This document shows positions 11,506-23,790 of a stretch of 64,000 nt of DNA, one piece after another. The stretch is from contig CM048745.1 in assembly GCA_026315105.1 (NCBI GenBank), positions 153,099,323 through 153,163,322 on the forward strand. Direction: 5' to 3'. Under the pieces are notes generated by a model that did not search any database, had not been told where the DNA came from, and saw only the letters and a list, made by a program, of their open reading frames with translations. The position numbers and the translations under genes were made by a program. Position 1 is the stretch's first letter. Each line of letters opens with the position of its first letter. Source of the stretch: Locusta migratoria (lineage: Eukaryota > Arthropoda > Insecta > Orthoptera > Acrididae).

Positions 11506-12860
11506 GATTTCCACCCCCTTCTGTTGGTGGTTCACGTGGTTTTTTTCTGGCCTTGATCGGGTCGGTAGCACTTATTCCCGTTCCCAAATCTTTTCCGTCT
11601 TTCAGCTCACTGATCACGCCAAGTACCTTGCTCGCTCCTCCTCTGCTGTTGATTCTCAGCATTTGAAGGACTGGGCTGCCCGCTACTAGTACTTTCAGCC
11701 TGGCGATTGTCCCCAGCACTATTTTCACTCAGATTACTTCTCATAAAAGAGCCGCTGCCGTATGTTCTAGGTCCATAATCATCATTGAACTCCAACTCCT
11801 CCAGGTAAGCCTGGAAGGACTCAATGTCCTCCTTGCAACTTCCCTCAAGGATGGCATTGCGCATATTCCATGGTAGTTTCAAGGCGCAAATTCTAATTAA
11901 TATGCGTGGAATATATGGGTAATCAAGGAACTGATTTCTAGCATCAGTCCTTGAAAGAAGTCACTGAGACTCTTGCAATTACTGTTCGCAAAATGGGACA
12001 TCACTAATATGTTACTTTTTACTCTTTTCTGCTGCCTCTCTGACTAGTAGGTAGACAGGAAATGCATCCTAAGGTCCTCATAGTATCGGCAATGTTTCAG
12101 AAGTGAACGCATGCATGTGGTGGGCTCTTCTTCGAGATATCCACACACATATTCGATCTTATTCCCTTCGGGTCAGTTCGGGGCAAAGAAAAATCGAATT
12201 GTTCCAGCCATGCATGGGGGTGTATCTCGTTAGTATAGTTCCTGAAAAATTGATACTTCCTTATGGGCAAGAAGTGTTTATAATCAAATGCCTGCTGAGG
12301 CTCCCGCACATGCACCTGGTTATGACTTTCCCTTCTCATAGGACATACACGCAGGGGTTTGACTTCCTCCTCTTCAAAAGCCGAATCGTCTCCGCGGTCA
12401 GAATGACAGGGCTAACCTCCACACAAATTGGCGGAAACATTTTCTACGGGCAGGGCAGGTGGTGCTGCAGCAGAGGCTTGCTCTAACTGGAAGACGCGTT
12501 CATGCAGCTCAGCCACTACACAACGACGCCTCCAGTTTATTTCCCACTGTTGCTCCTTGAACTGAAGCAAGTCACAGACTTCTTCCAATTCAGTCACAAC
12601 AGTGGGAACAGCCCTTTCTGCAGCCGCCCCCCCCCCCCCCAGCCTGCAGAGCCTGTGCCACCAAGGTGGCCAGCTATTCCCACATGCACTCCTAACTCGT
12701 GTTTGCCCTACCGTCTACTAACTCAATTCTCTCGTTGAATCTCTCCTGAGGAGACTGGATATTGGTTCAAATGTTCAAATTTCTGTCTATGGGACCAAAC
12801 TGCTTGGTCATCAGTCCGTAGCTTACAATCTCCTTAAACCTAGGTAAATTAACCTACGGA

Positions 12861-12915
<55 letters not shown>

Positions 12916-13741
12916 ATGCCCCAGGGAGGACTCGAACCTCCACGGCGAGCAACCGCGCGCTCCGCAGCGAGGTGCTTTAGACTGCTCGGCTACTCCACCG
13001 TGGCATGGATATTGGTATCTACACGGTCAGAGAGGGCTACGTTCCCTGAAATCATGGCTGTGTTTTCAGAGATAGCTCTCATGCTATCTTGTGCCTATCC
13101 TGTATGAGCTGCCCAATATCAGTGTGTAGCCCATGTAATTTCCTGCTCTGCTCGTCAAGTTTCTCGTGAATGACCTGAATGGTACTAGTTTGAGCCTCCC
13201 TGCACTGCGCAGAAACTTTAATCAGTTTGGCCTGGACAGCTTGCACGGAAGTACCTTGTGCATCCATCCCCGCTCTCATTTCTGCTTTTATTTCTTGAAC
13301 TGAAATAATCTGTACTTCCCTTGTGGAACCTATTTCTGCTTTATTTCTTCTTTTATTTCTTGAACTGAAATATTCTGTGCTTCCCTTATGGAACCTACTT
13401 CATTCTACTTTCATTTCTGCTTTCAGTTCTTCCATGAAAGTCATGATGTCGCCTAAAATCGCGTCGGAACCGGACACAGCCCTATTAACGGAATTGGAAG
13501 TATTTTGAGAGGTACCAGAAATCGCTATATGGTGGTATGGCGTATTTTGTTTGTCCCTGTTATCGCTTCCGGTAGCTTCGACGTCTAAACTAGCCTCATT
13601 CTCAACGGTAAAGCGGCCATCTGTACTCGCCATGTTTTCTCTTTCCATTGAAAGATCCAACCTAGCGAACTTTTCACGGTCCTCACTTCGGTTTAATCGC
13701 CTAGAACGAGTGGAAATGGACAAAGGAGAACTGGTATCCAT
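11503..13741 (-). pseudogene. gag: Retrotransposon gag, broken, Ty3/gypsy-like
   Basis: Read on the minus strand from a Met at 13741. The order is a Ser/Arg/Glu-rich N-terminus (about 110 codons), then a helical coiled-coil-like region rich in Glu, Lys and Gln (13079-13440), then a segment with LPIRKYQFFRNYTNEIHP and WLEQFDF (12340-12097), then a region ending YLEELEF (11815-11780). The layout and the WLEQF and LRMHFL-type motifs fit a retrotransposon capsid protein. Frameshifts and stops break it into at least five pieces, and a SINE splits it at 12767-13005. I see no CCHC knuckle and no protease or polymerase after it. The family assignment is by resemblance only. Confidence 0.65.
12767..13005 (-). 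mobile_element. SINE-C copy with (AC)n, inside gag
   Basis: The exact 11-base duplication tggatattggt flanks it (12756-12766 and 13006-13016). On the minus strand it has a tRNA-Leu/Ser-like head (ggtggagtagccgagcagtc, then ggttcgagtcc), a long GT run (AC run at 12862-12913 on the plus strand), and a body with ggactgatgacc. It interrupts the gag reading frame. Confidence 0.95.
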
Positions 13742-14289
13742 CTTTAGAATTCGTTCAGAACAAAAGAGGTTACCAACGCAAAAATTAGGCTACCAAAAAC
13801 CTGTGTAACAAAACACCAATTAAAATCTTCACACGCAATGCACTGTGGCTGTCTTTTTTTTACAAAAACAATTTTAAAAATAACCCTTCCAAAATTATAT
13901 AAATATAACACAACTAAAACACTCGAGCCGCTCCAGGGGATACCACCTTGATGAAGCACTGTCCGTGCGGGTGGAGAGGATTGAGCATCCGTGGGAAGCT
14001 GAGGGCTATATCGAAGGTAGAGAACCTACTGCCAGAAAGACCTAAGCTGATGGATGAGACTAAGAGTGTCCCACAACGTCCCGTCTTCCTAATCCTCTCC
14101 CAGTCCTTTCCCATTTCCATTCCCAACCCAAGGTGTGATCCGTGCCGAGAGGTGCATGGCACATGGGTGGATGTGTCTCGAACGGAGCCTCAGGGATACC
14201 GGGCGACCTCCCTGAGTAAGTAGCCTTGCACCACGTGGGGTTATCGTGGTGTGGACCATATAAATCCCCAAATGTCATGGGACTAAGAT

Positions 14290-15317
14290 GAACACAGAGA
14301 AATAAATTAAAAGAATCTCAGGGGCAATCTGAGACCTCAGATATTCAGACATCGGGATCAGGACCGATGGAGTGCACTCCTACTTCTGAATCAGGTTCTA
14401 GACCTGAGCAGGAAGTGGGAACTGTAACAGAGAAATGGGACCAGATTAGGATTAAGGCCTTGTCTGGAGCTCAGAGGAGGAAACTTCTCAAGGAACAGAA
14501 GCAAAAGAAAGGAAAAGAATGGCTTCGTAAACATAACTAGAGGGAATCAAAAGGGCTTGAGCCCAAGACCCTCAAAAAGAAACTGCCTCAGGTCGAAGGG
14601 GATACACAGACCCCCTCGACGTCAAAGACAGGTGGCAAAGGGTTAGGGAGGAACCTAAGACTCCTTCCTCTCTGGTCAAGGATGATCCTAAAAGCCTGAG
14701 GCAGGAAATAGGGAAACAGACCTATAGTACTGCAGTCTCAGTCTTTAGAAGGACGGTTGACCAAGAAGGTGGTGAGCATCACCTCACAGCAGGAAGAGGT
14801 CATGAAGATGGCCCTCTTTGAAGAGATTGGGGGGGACGCTGGTCCAGGAGCCAAATTCAGGAGGGTCTATCTAGATCGCGATGCCTTCATTTTCGTCTGC
14901 GAGGGGGAGCACACAGCAGAATGGCTTAAGTACAAGGTGCCCATGATATCCCTGTGGGAGGATGCGAAGCTGCTGGTCAAGACAGCAGCCGAACTCCTGA
15001 AGACTGCAAAGGTATCAATATGGGTACGAAAGATCCTTAAGGATGTCTCTCCAAAGACTCTGTTCAAGAAAATAAGGGTCCAGAACCCAAAAGTCTCGAC
15101 AGAGGATTGGAGGGTAATTAACCGAAAGGTCGTTCCAGAAGGGCGAACCCTGTTTTTGGAGGGTGGAGAGAAGTCCCTGAAGGCAATGCGAGAGCAAGGC
15201 CTGAAACTGTTTTTAGGGTTCTCGCAGGTTGCCGTCAGGGTAATCAAATACCTTAAAAGCAATAATGGCAGCAAGATGGGGACTGGAAGTGTTGCAGATG
15301 AACCTGCGGCACAGTAA
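14290..15317 (+). pseudogene. LINE ORF1 (DUF4780-like protein)
   Basis: The last 186 codons (14757-15317) are open. They contain SLWEDAKLL, a conserved W in VSIWVRK, IRVQNPKVSTEDWRV and LKLFLGFSQVAVRVIKY. This pattern resembles the DUF4780 domain found in ORF1 of insect non-LTR elements. The upstream part (14290-14756) is Glu/Lys/Ser-rich and is broken by stops such as the one near 14538. The protein probably binds element RNA, as ORF1 proteins do. Its stop (15315-15317) overlaps the ORF2 start. Confidence 0.65.
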
Positions 15318-18300
15318 AGGGGCCACTTCTGCCCTGAGCCATTGCCTGGGGAGACAGGAGGTGGACGTGGCCCTGATACAAGAACCCTATTTATACAACG
15401 GGGCTATATAGGGCCTCGGTGGTACTGGAGGTAAGCTTATTTATGCTAGAAATCTAAAATACTCCAGAATATGCATTTATGTTAGAAATGGAATCCCTTT
15501 CATACTAATGATGGATTTTTGTTCCAGGGACCTGTTGACCATCAGGATGCAGCAACGAGAGGAAGGTATCACGAGGGAAATTGGTTAGGCCTTAGCATAC
15601 CTTACTTACGAAAACAGCTCTCCTCCTTCTTTGCCGGCCGCGGTGGCCGAGGTGACTGAGGCGCTCCAGTCACGGTCAGCACGGCCACTACGGTCGGGGG
15701 TTCTAATCCCCCCTCGGGCATGGATATTTGTGCCGTCCTAGTTCGTAAGTAGTTCATAAGTAGTTTCTAAGTTTAGGGACTGATGACCCCGTAGTCAAGT
15801 CCCATAAGCTTAACAAACATTTGAACATTTTTTTTCCTCCTTCTTTGGAAGTGAGGAGACTGACGGAAGCCTGCCATCAGCAAGGTGACGAACTGTTGGT
15901 GGGATGTGATGCCAATGCCCACAATCTATCGTGGGACACCAACAGTAGAGGTGAGCACCTTCTTGAATTTCTCCTATCTAACAACTTGGAGATCCTGGAA
16001 TAGTAGAAGGGAACAAGTAATTGACATAACTTTTGGTTCCATGATGATGGGCAGTTACGTCAAACAGTGGCATGTGGTCCTGGAGCCATCCTCATGAGAT
16101 TACATGTATATTATATTCAAGGTTGAAATGGGAACCAGACAGACCATGTTCTATAGGAATCCCAGGAAAACGGACTGGGAGACATATAGGAGAGACCTTA
16201 ACTTCAGCCTATCGGAAATTAAAACTTCGATAAGGAATCCAGCAGAGTTTGAGGAAGTAGCAGAGGCCGTAACCTCTGCTATAGTGACCTCATACCAGGA
16301 CAACTGCTCAATTATCAAGAAGTGCACAAATAGGAGTGTGCCTTGGTGGAATAACAACCTGTAAATGCAAAGGAAACAGGTACGAAGACTGTTTAACCTT
16401 GCAAGGCGCAAAGGAAAATGGGCAAAGTATCGTGAGGCCCCAGTCAATTACTACCTTGCCATCAGATGGGCAAAGGAGGCATCCTGGAAGGTATTCTGTG
16501 AGGAAGTGGAGGGCACGACTGCTCAAGCGAGACTTCATAAAATCCTCACTAGGGTACCAACTAATCCAGGAGTAACACTGAGGAAGGAGGATGGGGAAGA
16601 CAGCACATGAAACTCTGGAACTGCTCCTCAAGAATCATTTTCCTCAATATACTCTGGGGGATAACTCAGACCAGAATGCGATTCCTGAGAGACAATGGTT
16701 CTCAGGCATTCGCACGGAGGACTGGGATTTGGCTAAGGAGTGTGTCGATTTCAGTAAGGTCCGATGGGCGGTGGGAACATTTCAACCGTTCAAGTCACCT
16801 GGCCCTGATGGAATCTTTCCAGCTCTCCTGCAACAAGAGGGAGAAAATCTTATTAGATTCCTATGCAGGTTATTCAGGGTTAGCCTAGCAGCAGAAATCA
16901 TTCCCAATGCCTGGAGGGCAATGAAGGTTGTCTTCATTCCAAAACCAGGGAGAATTGATCATACCAAGGCCAAGGATATGAGACAATACAACCTGTCCTC
17001 CTTCATTCTTAAGACATTCGAAAAGCTGGTTAATGTTGGAAACCAACATGCATATCAGCCATGTAAATCATGTGAGACAGCTCTCCACCAACTCGTTGGG
17101 AAGGTGGAGAAAGCACTACACTTTCAGGAAATAGCCCTTTGTATCTTCCTGGACATCGAGGGGACTTTTAGCAATACGACCTTCGATTCCATGGTTAGGG
17201 CAGCAGAGGTGCATGACCTAGGGACCACTATATGTAGGTGGACTAGAGCCATGCTCAGTGGAAGAAAGGTAGAGGCTACCATGATGAATGAAAAAATGGT
17301 AATCAACACCACTAGAGGTTGCCCGCAAGGAGAAGTTCTTTCCCCTTTATTGTGGAATCTAGTGGTGACTGATCTCATTGGAGAATGAGACTCTAGGCAG
17401 TACTTTTGCCAAGGATATGCAGATGATCTAGTCATAGTAACACTTGGCAAATTTGCTGACACTGTAAAGAATATGGCACAAGGTGCGTTGAACATTGTGC
17501 AAGATTGGTGCAGAAAACAGGATCTGGGGGTTAGTCCTAAGAAGACTGTTGTTGTACCATTCACAAAGAAGCATATCCAACATTCAAGTTGGAATCTAAA
17601 GCTTTTCAATGAAGCGCTATCTGTGAAGGGGACAGTGAAATATCTAGGGGTTACCTTGGATGAGAAACTGACATGGACCCCTCGCATTAGTAATATTTGC
17701 TACAAGGCAAAACGTACTCTAGTAAGTACCAGGAGAGCTTGTGGCAAAAATTGGGGCCTGGGCCCCAAGGGTATGCACTGGATATACACCACAGTGATTA
17801 GACCGAGGATCACCTATGGGGTGATAATTTGGTGGAAGAAGGTAGAACAGCAGGTTGCTGCTAAGAAACTTGGTAAGATGCAGAGATTAGCCTGCTTAGC
17901 CATATCAGGCGCAATTAGAAGCACACCAACTGCTGGGATGGAAACCATGCTGGATATGCCCCCATTACACCTTTGGGTCAAGACGGAGGCAGCAGCTGGT
18001 GCATGTGGACTCAAAACTGACAACAACTGGAACTCCTTGGGATATCCAGAATCACACACTAAAATAGTGAGTGAGGTAAATATAGGAAAGGTTGGGGAAA
18101 TGCCAGCCGACTATATTACAACCCCATACTGCATCAACAAGCCTTTCAATATAACAATTGGAAGTAGGGAGCAGTGGGAGAAAATAGTTCGACACTGTAC
18201 AGGGGATATTGTCTGGTTTACTGACGGGTCAAAATCAGACCAAGGCGTTGGGGCCGGGGTATACAGGGTGCAGCCAAGACTGGAGGTCGTCATCTCTCTA

Positions 18301-19029
18301 GGAAAACTGGCCTCAGTATTCCAGGCGGAAATCACTGCCATCAGGGTGTGTGTGTGTGGTGGAGAATTTGCTTAGGTGCTACAAAGATCGTAGCATCTAT
18401 ATCTATTCAGAGAGCCAGGCAGCCCTGAGATCACTGGCAGCTCCTGCAACAAGATCTAAAATAGTTCCATAATGTCACAGGGTTCTGGTGGAGCTAGGGA
18501 AAGCAATAGAGTAAACCACTCGGGGATCAGTGGCAACGATCTTGCCGACAGATTAGCCAGGATGGGGGCAGAGAATCCATATATTGGACCGGAACCTGTC
18601 CTGACAATCACCAAGGCAATGATGAAATTGGAGCTACGGAACTGGCTCAGAAGACAGCACGTAGAATATTGGACCAAAGTCTAGCAACAAAAACATGGCA
18701 AGGTAATGATGCCAAAGCCATGTTTTAAAAGAAGCTCTGCAATCCTGGGCCTGAACAGGAGAGAGAATAGACTCATGGTTGGATTGCTGACAGGCCATGG
18801 GAATGTCAAAAAATACCTACATACAATGGGAATAACAGAAGAGGACCCTAAATGTAGGATCTGTGATGACGGTGATGAAACTGCATCACATCTAATCTTC
18901 GAATGCATTGCGTTGGAGAGTAAAAGGCACAGGACATTTGGGACAACCAGACCCGAAGAAATTGTGTCTAATAAAGAACTGGTAAAGGGACTCCTTGCAC
19001 TGTTCAAGGGCATTGATTGGCTTTACTAG
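15298..19029 (+). pseudogene. LINE ORF2: endonuclease, reverse transcriptase, RNase H
   Basis: The ATG at 15298 overlaps ORF1 by 20 bases in another frame. The endonuclease begins with a VALIQEPY motif and continues after a SINE insertion with VGCDANAH and NSRGEHLLEFL (15890-16000). The reverse transcriptase (16591-17470) shows FKSPGPDG, the A motif FLDIEGTFS (normally F-D-x-x-G-A-F), the B motif RGCPQGEVLSPLLW and the C motif YADD (near 17420). A single TGA at 17386-17388 lies between B and C in an otherwise continuous frame (16591-18375). RNase H starts WFTDGSKS (18212) with FQAEITAI. After a frameshift near 18350, a C-terminal region carries a CxxC...HxxxxC finger (CRIC to HLIFEC, 18850-18906). 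Other lesions include stops near 15407 and 16097 and a frameshift near 16600. Confidence 0.85.
15634..15834 (+). mobile_element. SINE-A copy inside the LINE endonuclease
   Basis: Flanked by the exact 13-base duplication tcctccttctttg (15621-15633 and 15835-15847). Joining the flanks restores a continuous endonuclease frame. It has the usual head and body, with one B-box change (gttctaatcc), and ends in a run of T on the plus strand. Confidence 0.95.
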
Positions 19030-19153
19030 ATATACAGGGAGCGATACCGCACAATAAACTTAGTTTCGGTGCGGGCAGTGGCGGGTTGGACCAAGACTGT
19101 TTTGGCTTCCCTGAGAAAACCAAATAAAATAAAATTAAATCAAAACACACGAG

Positions 19154-19319
19154 TGCTGAAAACATAAATTGAAATTGATTAATGGGTGCTGCTGAAAACA
19201 CACATTCACACACTGGGACAAAAGGTTAAAATTTTCCCGCACGCATTTAAAACAAAAGAAACTATTTTATCGAACAGATGATCCGCTGGAAGAACGAATC
19301 CTGGCAGCGGTAAGCCAAT
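19154..19319 (-). promoter_or_regulatory. Leader and primer-binding-like site of the LTR element
   Basis: On the minus strand LTR copy 2 ends CCTACA. After two bases (AT) it reads TGGCTTACCGCTGCCAGG (19317-19300). A TGG-starting sequence 1-3 bases past the LTR is the normal place and form of a tRNA primer-binding site. I could not match it to a particular tRNA. The leader then runs to the gag start at 13741, interrupted by the 5.2 kb LINE. Confidence 0.5.
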
Positions 19320-21675
19320 TGTAGGACCGCCGTTAATTCTAAAATTAATGGTAGCTGAAAGGAGACAGTTAGAAAGCTTACTTTAAACATATAACTCTTC
19401 CCGTAAAACCAGCTAAAGGATTCGCGTGAACTACTGATTACTTCCTGCAAGAGAATCTTGTTCCCTGGTCCAGAATTTAGAAATGACTCAAATTTTACTT
19501 TAGGAGCAGGAAGACATAGAGACGGTGGCCAACATAAGTCGTAGATCACGAGAATTACACACAATCATTAATATACAAATCACCCCGAACAAAACCATTT
19601 CATGAAGGTAATTGTGAGAACATTTATTTCGCAACGGAATTAAAATATGATAATTTGCATTTGAGTTTGTTCTCAGCACTGGTGAAAAACAATATTAACT
19701 AAAAAGGGAGGGTATTCAAAAAATAATATTCATAAGAAGGATCAATAAATTATTTATTCACTTCAAACATGAGAAAATGTGGGAACCAATTTTGTTAAAC
19801 GATAAAAATTCACCCCATTTCAAATAAATTCAAAGTAATCTAAAATGAACATCGTTGGAGGAGGGATTTACAATCGACAACTCACACACACGAAGCAAAG
19901 CGATACTCACAGAAATTCACCAAATCAGGATGTACTACACAACACAAGGAAAATAAATTTCGTTGTTGGGTCTAGTCTGTCTTTCTTTACTTGAGATGGT
20001 ACGCAATAATAGCGAGATTAATTTCCATTTGAATCAAACCGTGAGCATGCAGACTTACTGAGACACACGGCACGTGTCTGCTACATTACGTATTCGCATC
20101 CCACTGAGGACGAAGTGCTTAAAGGTCTTTCAACAAAAATCAACGGAATTATATATTACGAAGCACGGATAAACAATGGTGAGGCACTGGTATGTGAGCA
20201 GTGGCGAGAACTCAAGTGACTAGCTATAAACCCTTGAAGTCGGAGTTCGGAGCCACGTGGTTCCGAAAACCAGTGAAAAATACAAAAATTCAATTTCCGA
20301 AAAATAAAGAAAAATAGCCACGGCATGCAACCCTTAGAAATGCGTAGGATATCATAAGGAAGCTAAACAATTACACCCAGACGCGATTGGAAGCATTTAC
20401 ACGGATGGACGAAGTCCTATCTTCAAACATCAGAAAAGTGGAATAAATTCAAAGTCGTATTAAATCAAGTAAGAAATACGGCATGCAGCCCCTAGAAATA
20501 CGTAGTATTTCATAAGCTAGCTGATAAATGGGGTCATACAAGGCTAGAAGATAATTTACTGATGGAGTTCGAATGCAAAGTACAAGTTTGGAAACGAAAT
20601 AGCAGTTTAAAATAGACAGAGAGGAGATCGCTATGTACTAGGGGGAAATCAGAAAGATATAAGCATAATTTCTTGCCTGAATGGCATAGAAACACACAGG
20701 GGTAGCTGAAGGCTTCTTCTAAGAACGCATCAAGTTGAGTACATATCACTCGCGGAAGGAGAAAATCCAAAAGAATATTCCACATGCGCTACACAGAATA
20801 AAAATATTCCCGCACATTAGTTGCATCCCACAAAGCTAGAAAGAAAGTAAACCGAGTTTTTCATACACTGCAAGCTAGTCTCATAAAGGTTACCCAGTCT
20901 CAGCCGTTATCAAACCGAATTAGTCACATATTCAAAGTGTTTACCTACACAAAATCACCGAAATGAAATTGAAAGCACTTCCGTACATGATCGGAGAAAC
21001 GTATTCCGAAATATGAACCTAAGCTCTGAAGACTAACTTGAACAAACCAGACAACGAATCGCTACCATCTCAAGGGAGGAAAGAAAATCAGAATGTCTTA
21101 CCAGCTTGAAGCGCGGCCACAGAGTGTAGAAACGGCCCGCGAAATCCCAGCCACCCACCGGAAATCCATAAAGTCCCAAGAAAAACGTGGTGGTGGGGAG
21201 AGCTTAGACTCGTGCATCCTATCGAGGCTCGCTACCGGGCATTGCCAACCCAACTTGTAACCAAAGGGTGGAGGAACCTGTTTGGTAGCATCAAAAGCAG
21301 AGGTTGGTAACGACTACCTATCGACACGGAGCCAGAAAAACACTAGTTGCGAGCAGCCAGCAGCCGTCGACGAAAATTCTCATACATACACTCAGACTGC
21401 CTTGCTAGAAGATTCTGATAGATGCACATACTGAATGAAGCACGTACACATTGTCACAGGGACAGTGGCGTCTCGAAGAAACCGTTCATCTTGCCACAAT
21501 CATAGACACAATGATAGCAATATTACAGAAACTAACATTTAAAAACATGAAATCGAATGCTATTCCTCATGCCTCAAAACGAAGCAGGTTCTCGTTTAGC
21601 AAAAAGGGCCTTCTAGTGAACTTAGATAAATTACAAAGTTAAAAACCTAGAAAGACGACAGACAGCCGTCTTTCA
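19320..21675 (-). repeat. Long LTR, copy 2 (probable 5' LTR of the minus-strand element)
   Basis: This is the least disturbed copy, 2356 bases, with TG...CA ends. It aligns with 2774-5623 and 38413-40431. A primer-binding-like site follows its minus-strand end, which makes it the 5' LTR. No clear target-site duplication is seen in its right flank (agatgcat). I see no protein-coding capacity. LTRs this long are unusual. Confidence 0.7.
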
Positions 21676-22640
21676 AGATGCATACCAGGGTCGCGGTGCT
21701 ATCTAGGGGTTCTGCCGTCCACAGCACCTTTTAGAGGCGTACATGGTTCGCCCACGATTATTGTATCATGGGGCTGTCCGAGAATCAAGACGATTGAAGA
21801 TGACAAACCCGTGCGCCCAGGGACGTGCCTTTCTGCTGTCCTTGTCAGCACCACACTAGCTGAAACCTTCACGACTTAACGAGGTGTCAGCTGGGCCCTA
21901 AAATTAACTCGTCCCACCGAGTGCTGCAACGTGACGATTTGGTGTCGCAAAAGGAGAATAAAAGTAGAAGTGCTTGTTGCCCTCACACATGCCCTAGCTG
22001 CAAAACTGGATCAACTCCGGTCATTGCCGCGGGTACCATCACTCATGCCACCGTGTCCTGCAGCGTGGCTGACGAGGGGAGACGTTCTGGGACCACACGA
22101 GCACGTCGAGGCTTTTCACAGCCAGAGCTAGGAAGGCCGGTTTGGTAGCAGAGGAACAGTTTGGCCACATACTCTAAGGCGTCATGACGCCGGAGGTTCG
22201 AGTCGTCCCTCGGACATGGGTGTGTGTGAAGAGTTGAACATTTTGAGCAGCATGGCATCACTGACAACTGCAGTATCGAGCCCTTCCACAAACCACCAAG
22301 CACCCCTTTGTGATGGCCCACCAAACGAAACGACTCATGCCCTCAGTATTAGTGCACCTGTCAATTGAAATGCAAAGTGCTACGAATCTGATCGCAAGTA
22401 GCGGTACACATTCTGTTTCAGCAGGATAATTCATCACCTATGATTTTATTATTTTCTGTTTCTGCCTATGTGTTGATAAAGTCTGATCTTCATCAATTAA
22501 TAGTAATTGCTGTCGTTTAATTGTTAATTATTATACAATTCTCTTACTGCCAAATTAATAACTGTATTTCTTATTCTATGTTTTCTGTTCATTCTATATA
22601 TACAATACCATAGAAGGCAAATGGGAACGAAGAACAAAAG
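21676..22640. other. No recognised gene
   Basis: Mixed-composition sequence. A short stretch at 22170-22235 (gccggaggttcgagtcg, then gggtgtgtgtga) looks like a decayed SINE-C head. Nothing else is recognisable, and the remainder to 22600 is AT-rich. Confidence 0.35.
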
Positions 22641-22825
22641 AAGACCTTTTACAAGTATGGAAAGCCACAAAATCGGCCTAATATTATGGCAGAACAGGCT
22701 ACAATGGTTTGGGCACATATTCCCAGCCGACGATCCCTCCCTAAATGTGTTCTCCGTTCCCAACCTGCTGGAAGACGCCCAAAGGGACGACCAAAGACGC
22801 GGTGGAGGAATCGGGTATTCTTCTT
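22640..22825 (+). pseudogene. RTE-like LINE, C-terminal ORF2 fragment
   Basis: The translation contains NRLQWFGHI and then, after a small gap, PAGRRPKGRPKTRWRN (22758-22815). This is the typical C-terminal end of RTE-type ORF2 proteins. It stops at a run of TTC and GCT triplets (about 22817-22845), beyond which an oppositely oriented RTE-like fragment begins. It is 5'-truncated and not functional. Confidence 0.65.
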
Positions 22826-22844
22826 CTTCTGCTGCTGCTGCTTA

Positions 22845-23790
22845 TCCATTAATGGATGTTGGCGACCACATGACGAATCTTTCTTCTGTGAACCGCAGTA
22901 CGAAGTAGCTAGTCTACACTTCGTAGTCCAGTACACTGCTTTATATTGTCCAACCAGGATGTTCTTCTTCGTCTTCCCTTCTATTATTAACTGTAGAAGC
23001 ATATATTTGGTGTTTTGTACCATATGTCCTAGGTATACAGTATTTCTTCTTTTCAACACTGTCAAAAATTCTCGATGCTTGTTCATTCGTTCCAGAGCTT
23101 TGGTGTTGGTTGTTCTTGCAGTCCACAATATTTCAAGCATTCTGCCATAAATCCTCATTTCAAAGGCCTCTAACTTCTTCGTTGTTGACATATTTAGTGT
23201 CCATCCTTCAGAGCCATATAGAAGCACGATAAAATGTGCTTAAATTTTATGAAGGCGTTTCGGGAGTTCTCTATGCGACGTCTTATTTCCAAGTCTGTTC
23301 GCCAGTCTTCACAAAGCCACTTTCTGAAGTATTTAAACTTGCTGACTCTTTGTTTTACAGATGCTTGAAATTGTATATTTGCATTTTAAAATGAGTTGGA
23401 CTCTCGTGTGACAGTCATAAAATTAGTCTTTTTGATGTTAATATTCAGACCTAGAGTACTACTTTAATCTCCTACTATGTTGACAAGTTGTTGAAGGGCA
23501 TCTAAATTATCAGCAAACAATACTGTGCCATCAGCAAGGCGAATGTTGTTGATAGACGCTCCGTTAACCTTTATGCCTTTTTCTGCATCATCAAGTGCCT
23601 CTTGATAAATACTCTCAGAGTATAAGTTAAATAACAGGGGTGTCTGTATGCTTGTCGGACTCCTCTACATATATTGATCAAGTCTGTGACCTCATTAACA
23701 AATTTAACCTGCGCTGATTCCAATATAAATTCTCTATACAGCGGTTCTCTTTTCCATTTATATCAAATTGGCAAGTGCTGATTGGATCAC
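22845..23790 (-). pseudogene. RTE-like LINE, reverse transcriptase to C-terminus fragment
   Basis: On the minus strand the order is SPLLFNLYSE-like and EALDDAEKGIKVNGASINNIR (near 23640-23550), then a degraded ADD box (LADGTV for YADDTV), then LNINIKKT. The thumb and C-terminal part follow from 23227 with LLYGSEGWTL, KKLEAFEMRIY, ARTTNTKALERM and VYLGHMVQN. Frameshifts divide it. The 3' end runs into CAG and AAG triplet repeats, probably its microsatellite tail. It lies head-to-head with the plus-strand RTE fragment. Confidence 0.75.

Larger units (their letters stand above)
13928..19141 (+). mobile_element. Near-full-length non-LTR retrotransposon (I/LOA-like, with RNase H)
   Basis: It has a 5' untranslated region (13928 to about 14300), ORF1 (about 14300-15317), ORF2 (15298 to about 19029) and a short 3' region ending in an A-rich tail near 19141. 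A 12-base flanking repeat, aaaacactcgag (13916-13927) against aaaacacacgag (19142-19153), differs at one base and looks like its target-site duplication. It is inserted in the untranslated leader of the minus-strand LTR element. ORF2 has endonuclease, reverse transcriptase, RNase H and a C-terminal CCHC-type motif in that order. The RNase H domain fits the I or LOA groups and argues against R1. Several stops and frameshifts and one SINE insertion make this copy inactive. Confidence 0.85.

Noticed and set aside
14867..15274. 135-codon minus-strand frame
   Set aside because: It is a shadow of LINE ORF1 on the plus strand, which has a recognisable domain.
17124..17687. 187-codon minus-strand frame
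   Set aside because: It is a shadow of the LINE reverse transcriptase, whose plus-strand frame carries motifs A, B and YADD.
22686..23150. 154-codon plus-strand frame as one protein
   Set aside because: Only its first 45 codons resemble an RTE C-terminus. The rest is antisense of a minus-strand RTE fragment and of microsatellite sequence.
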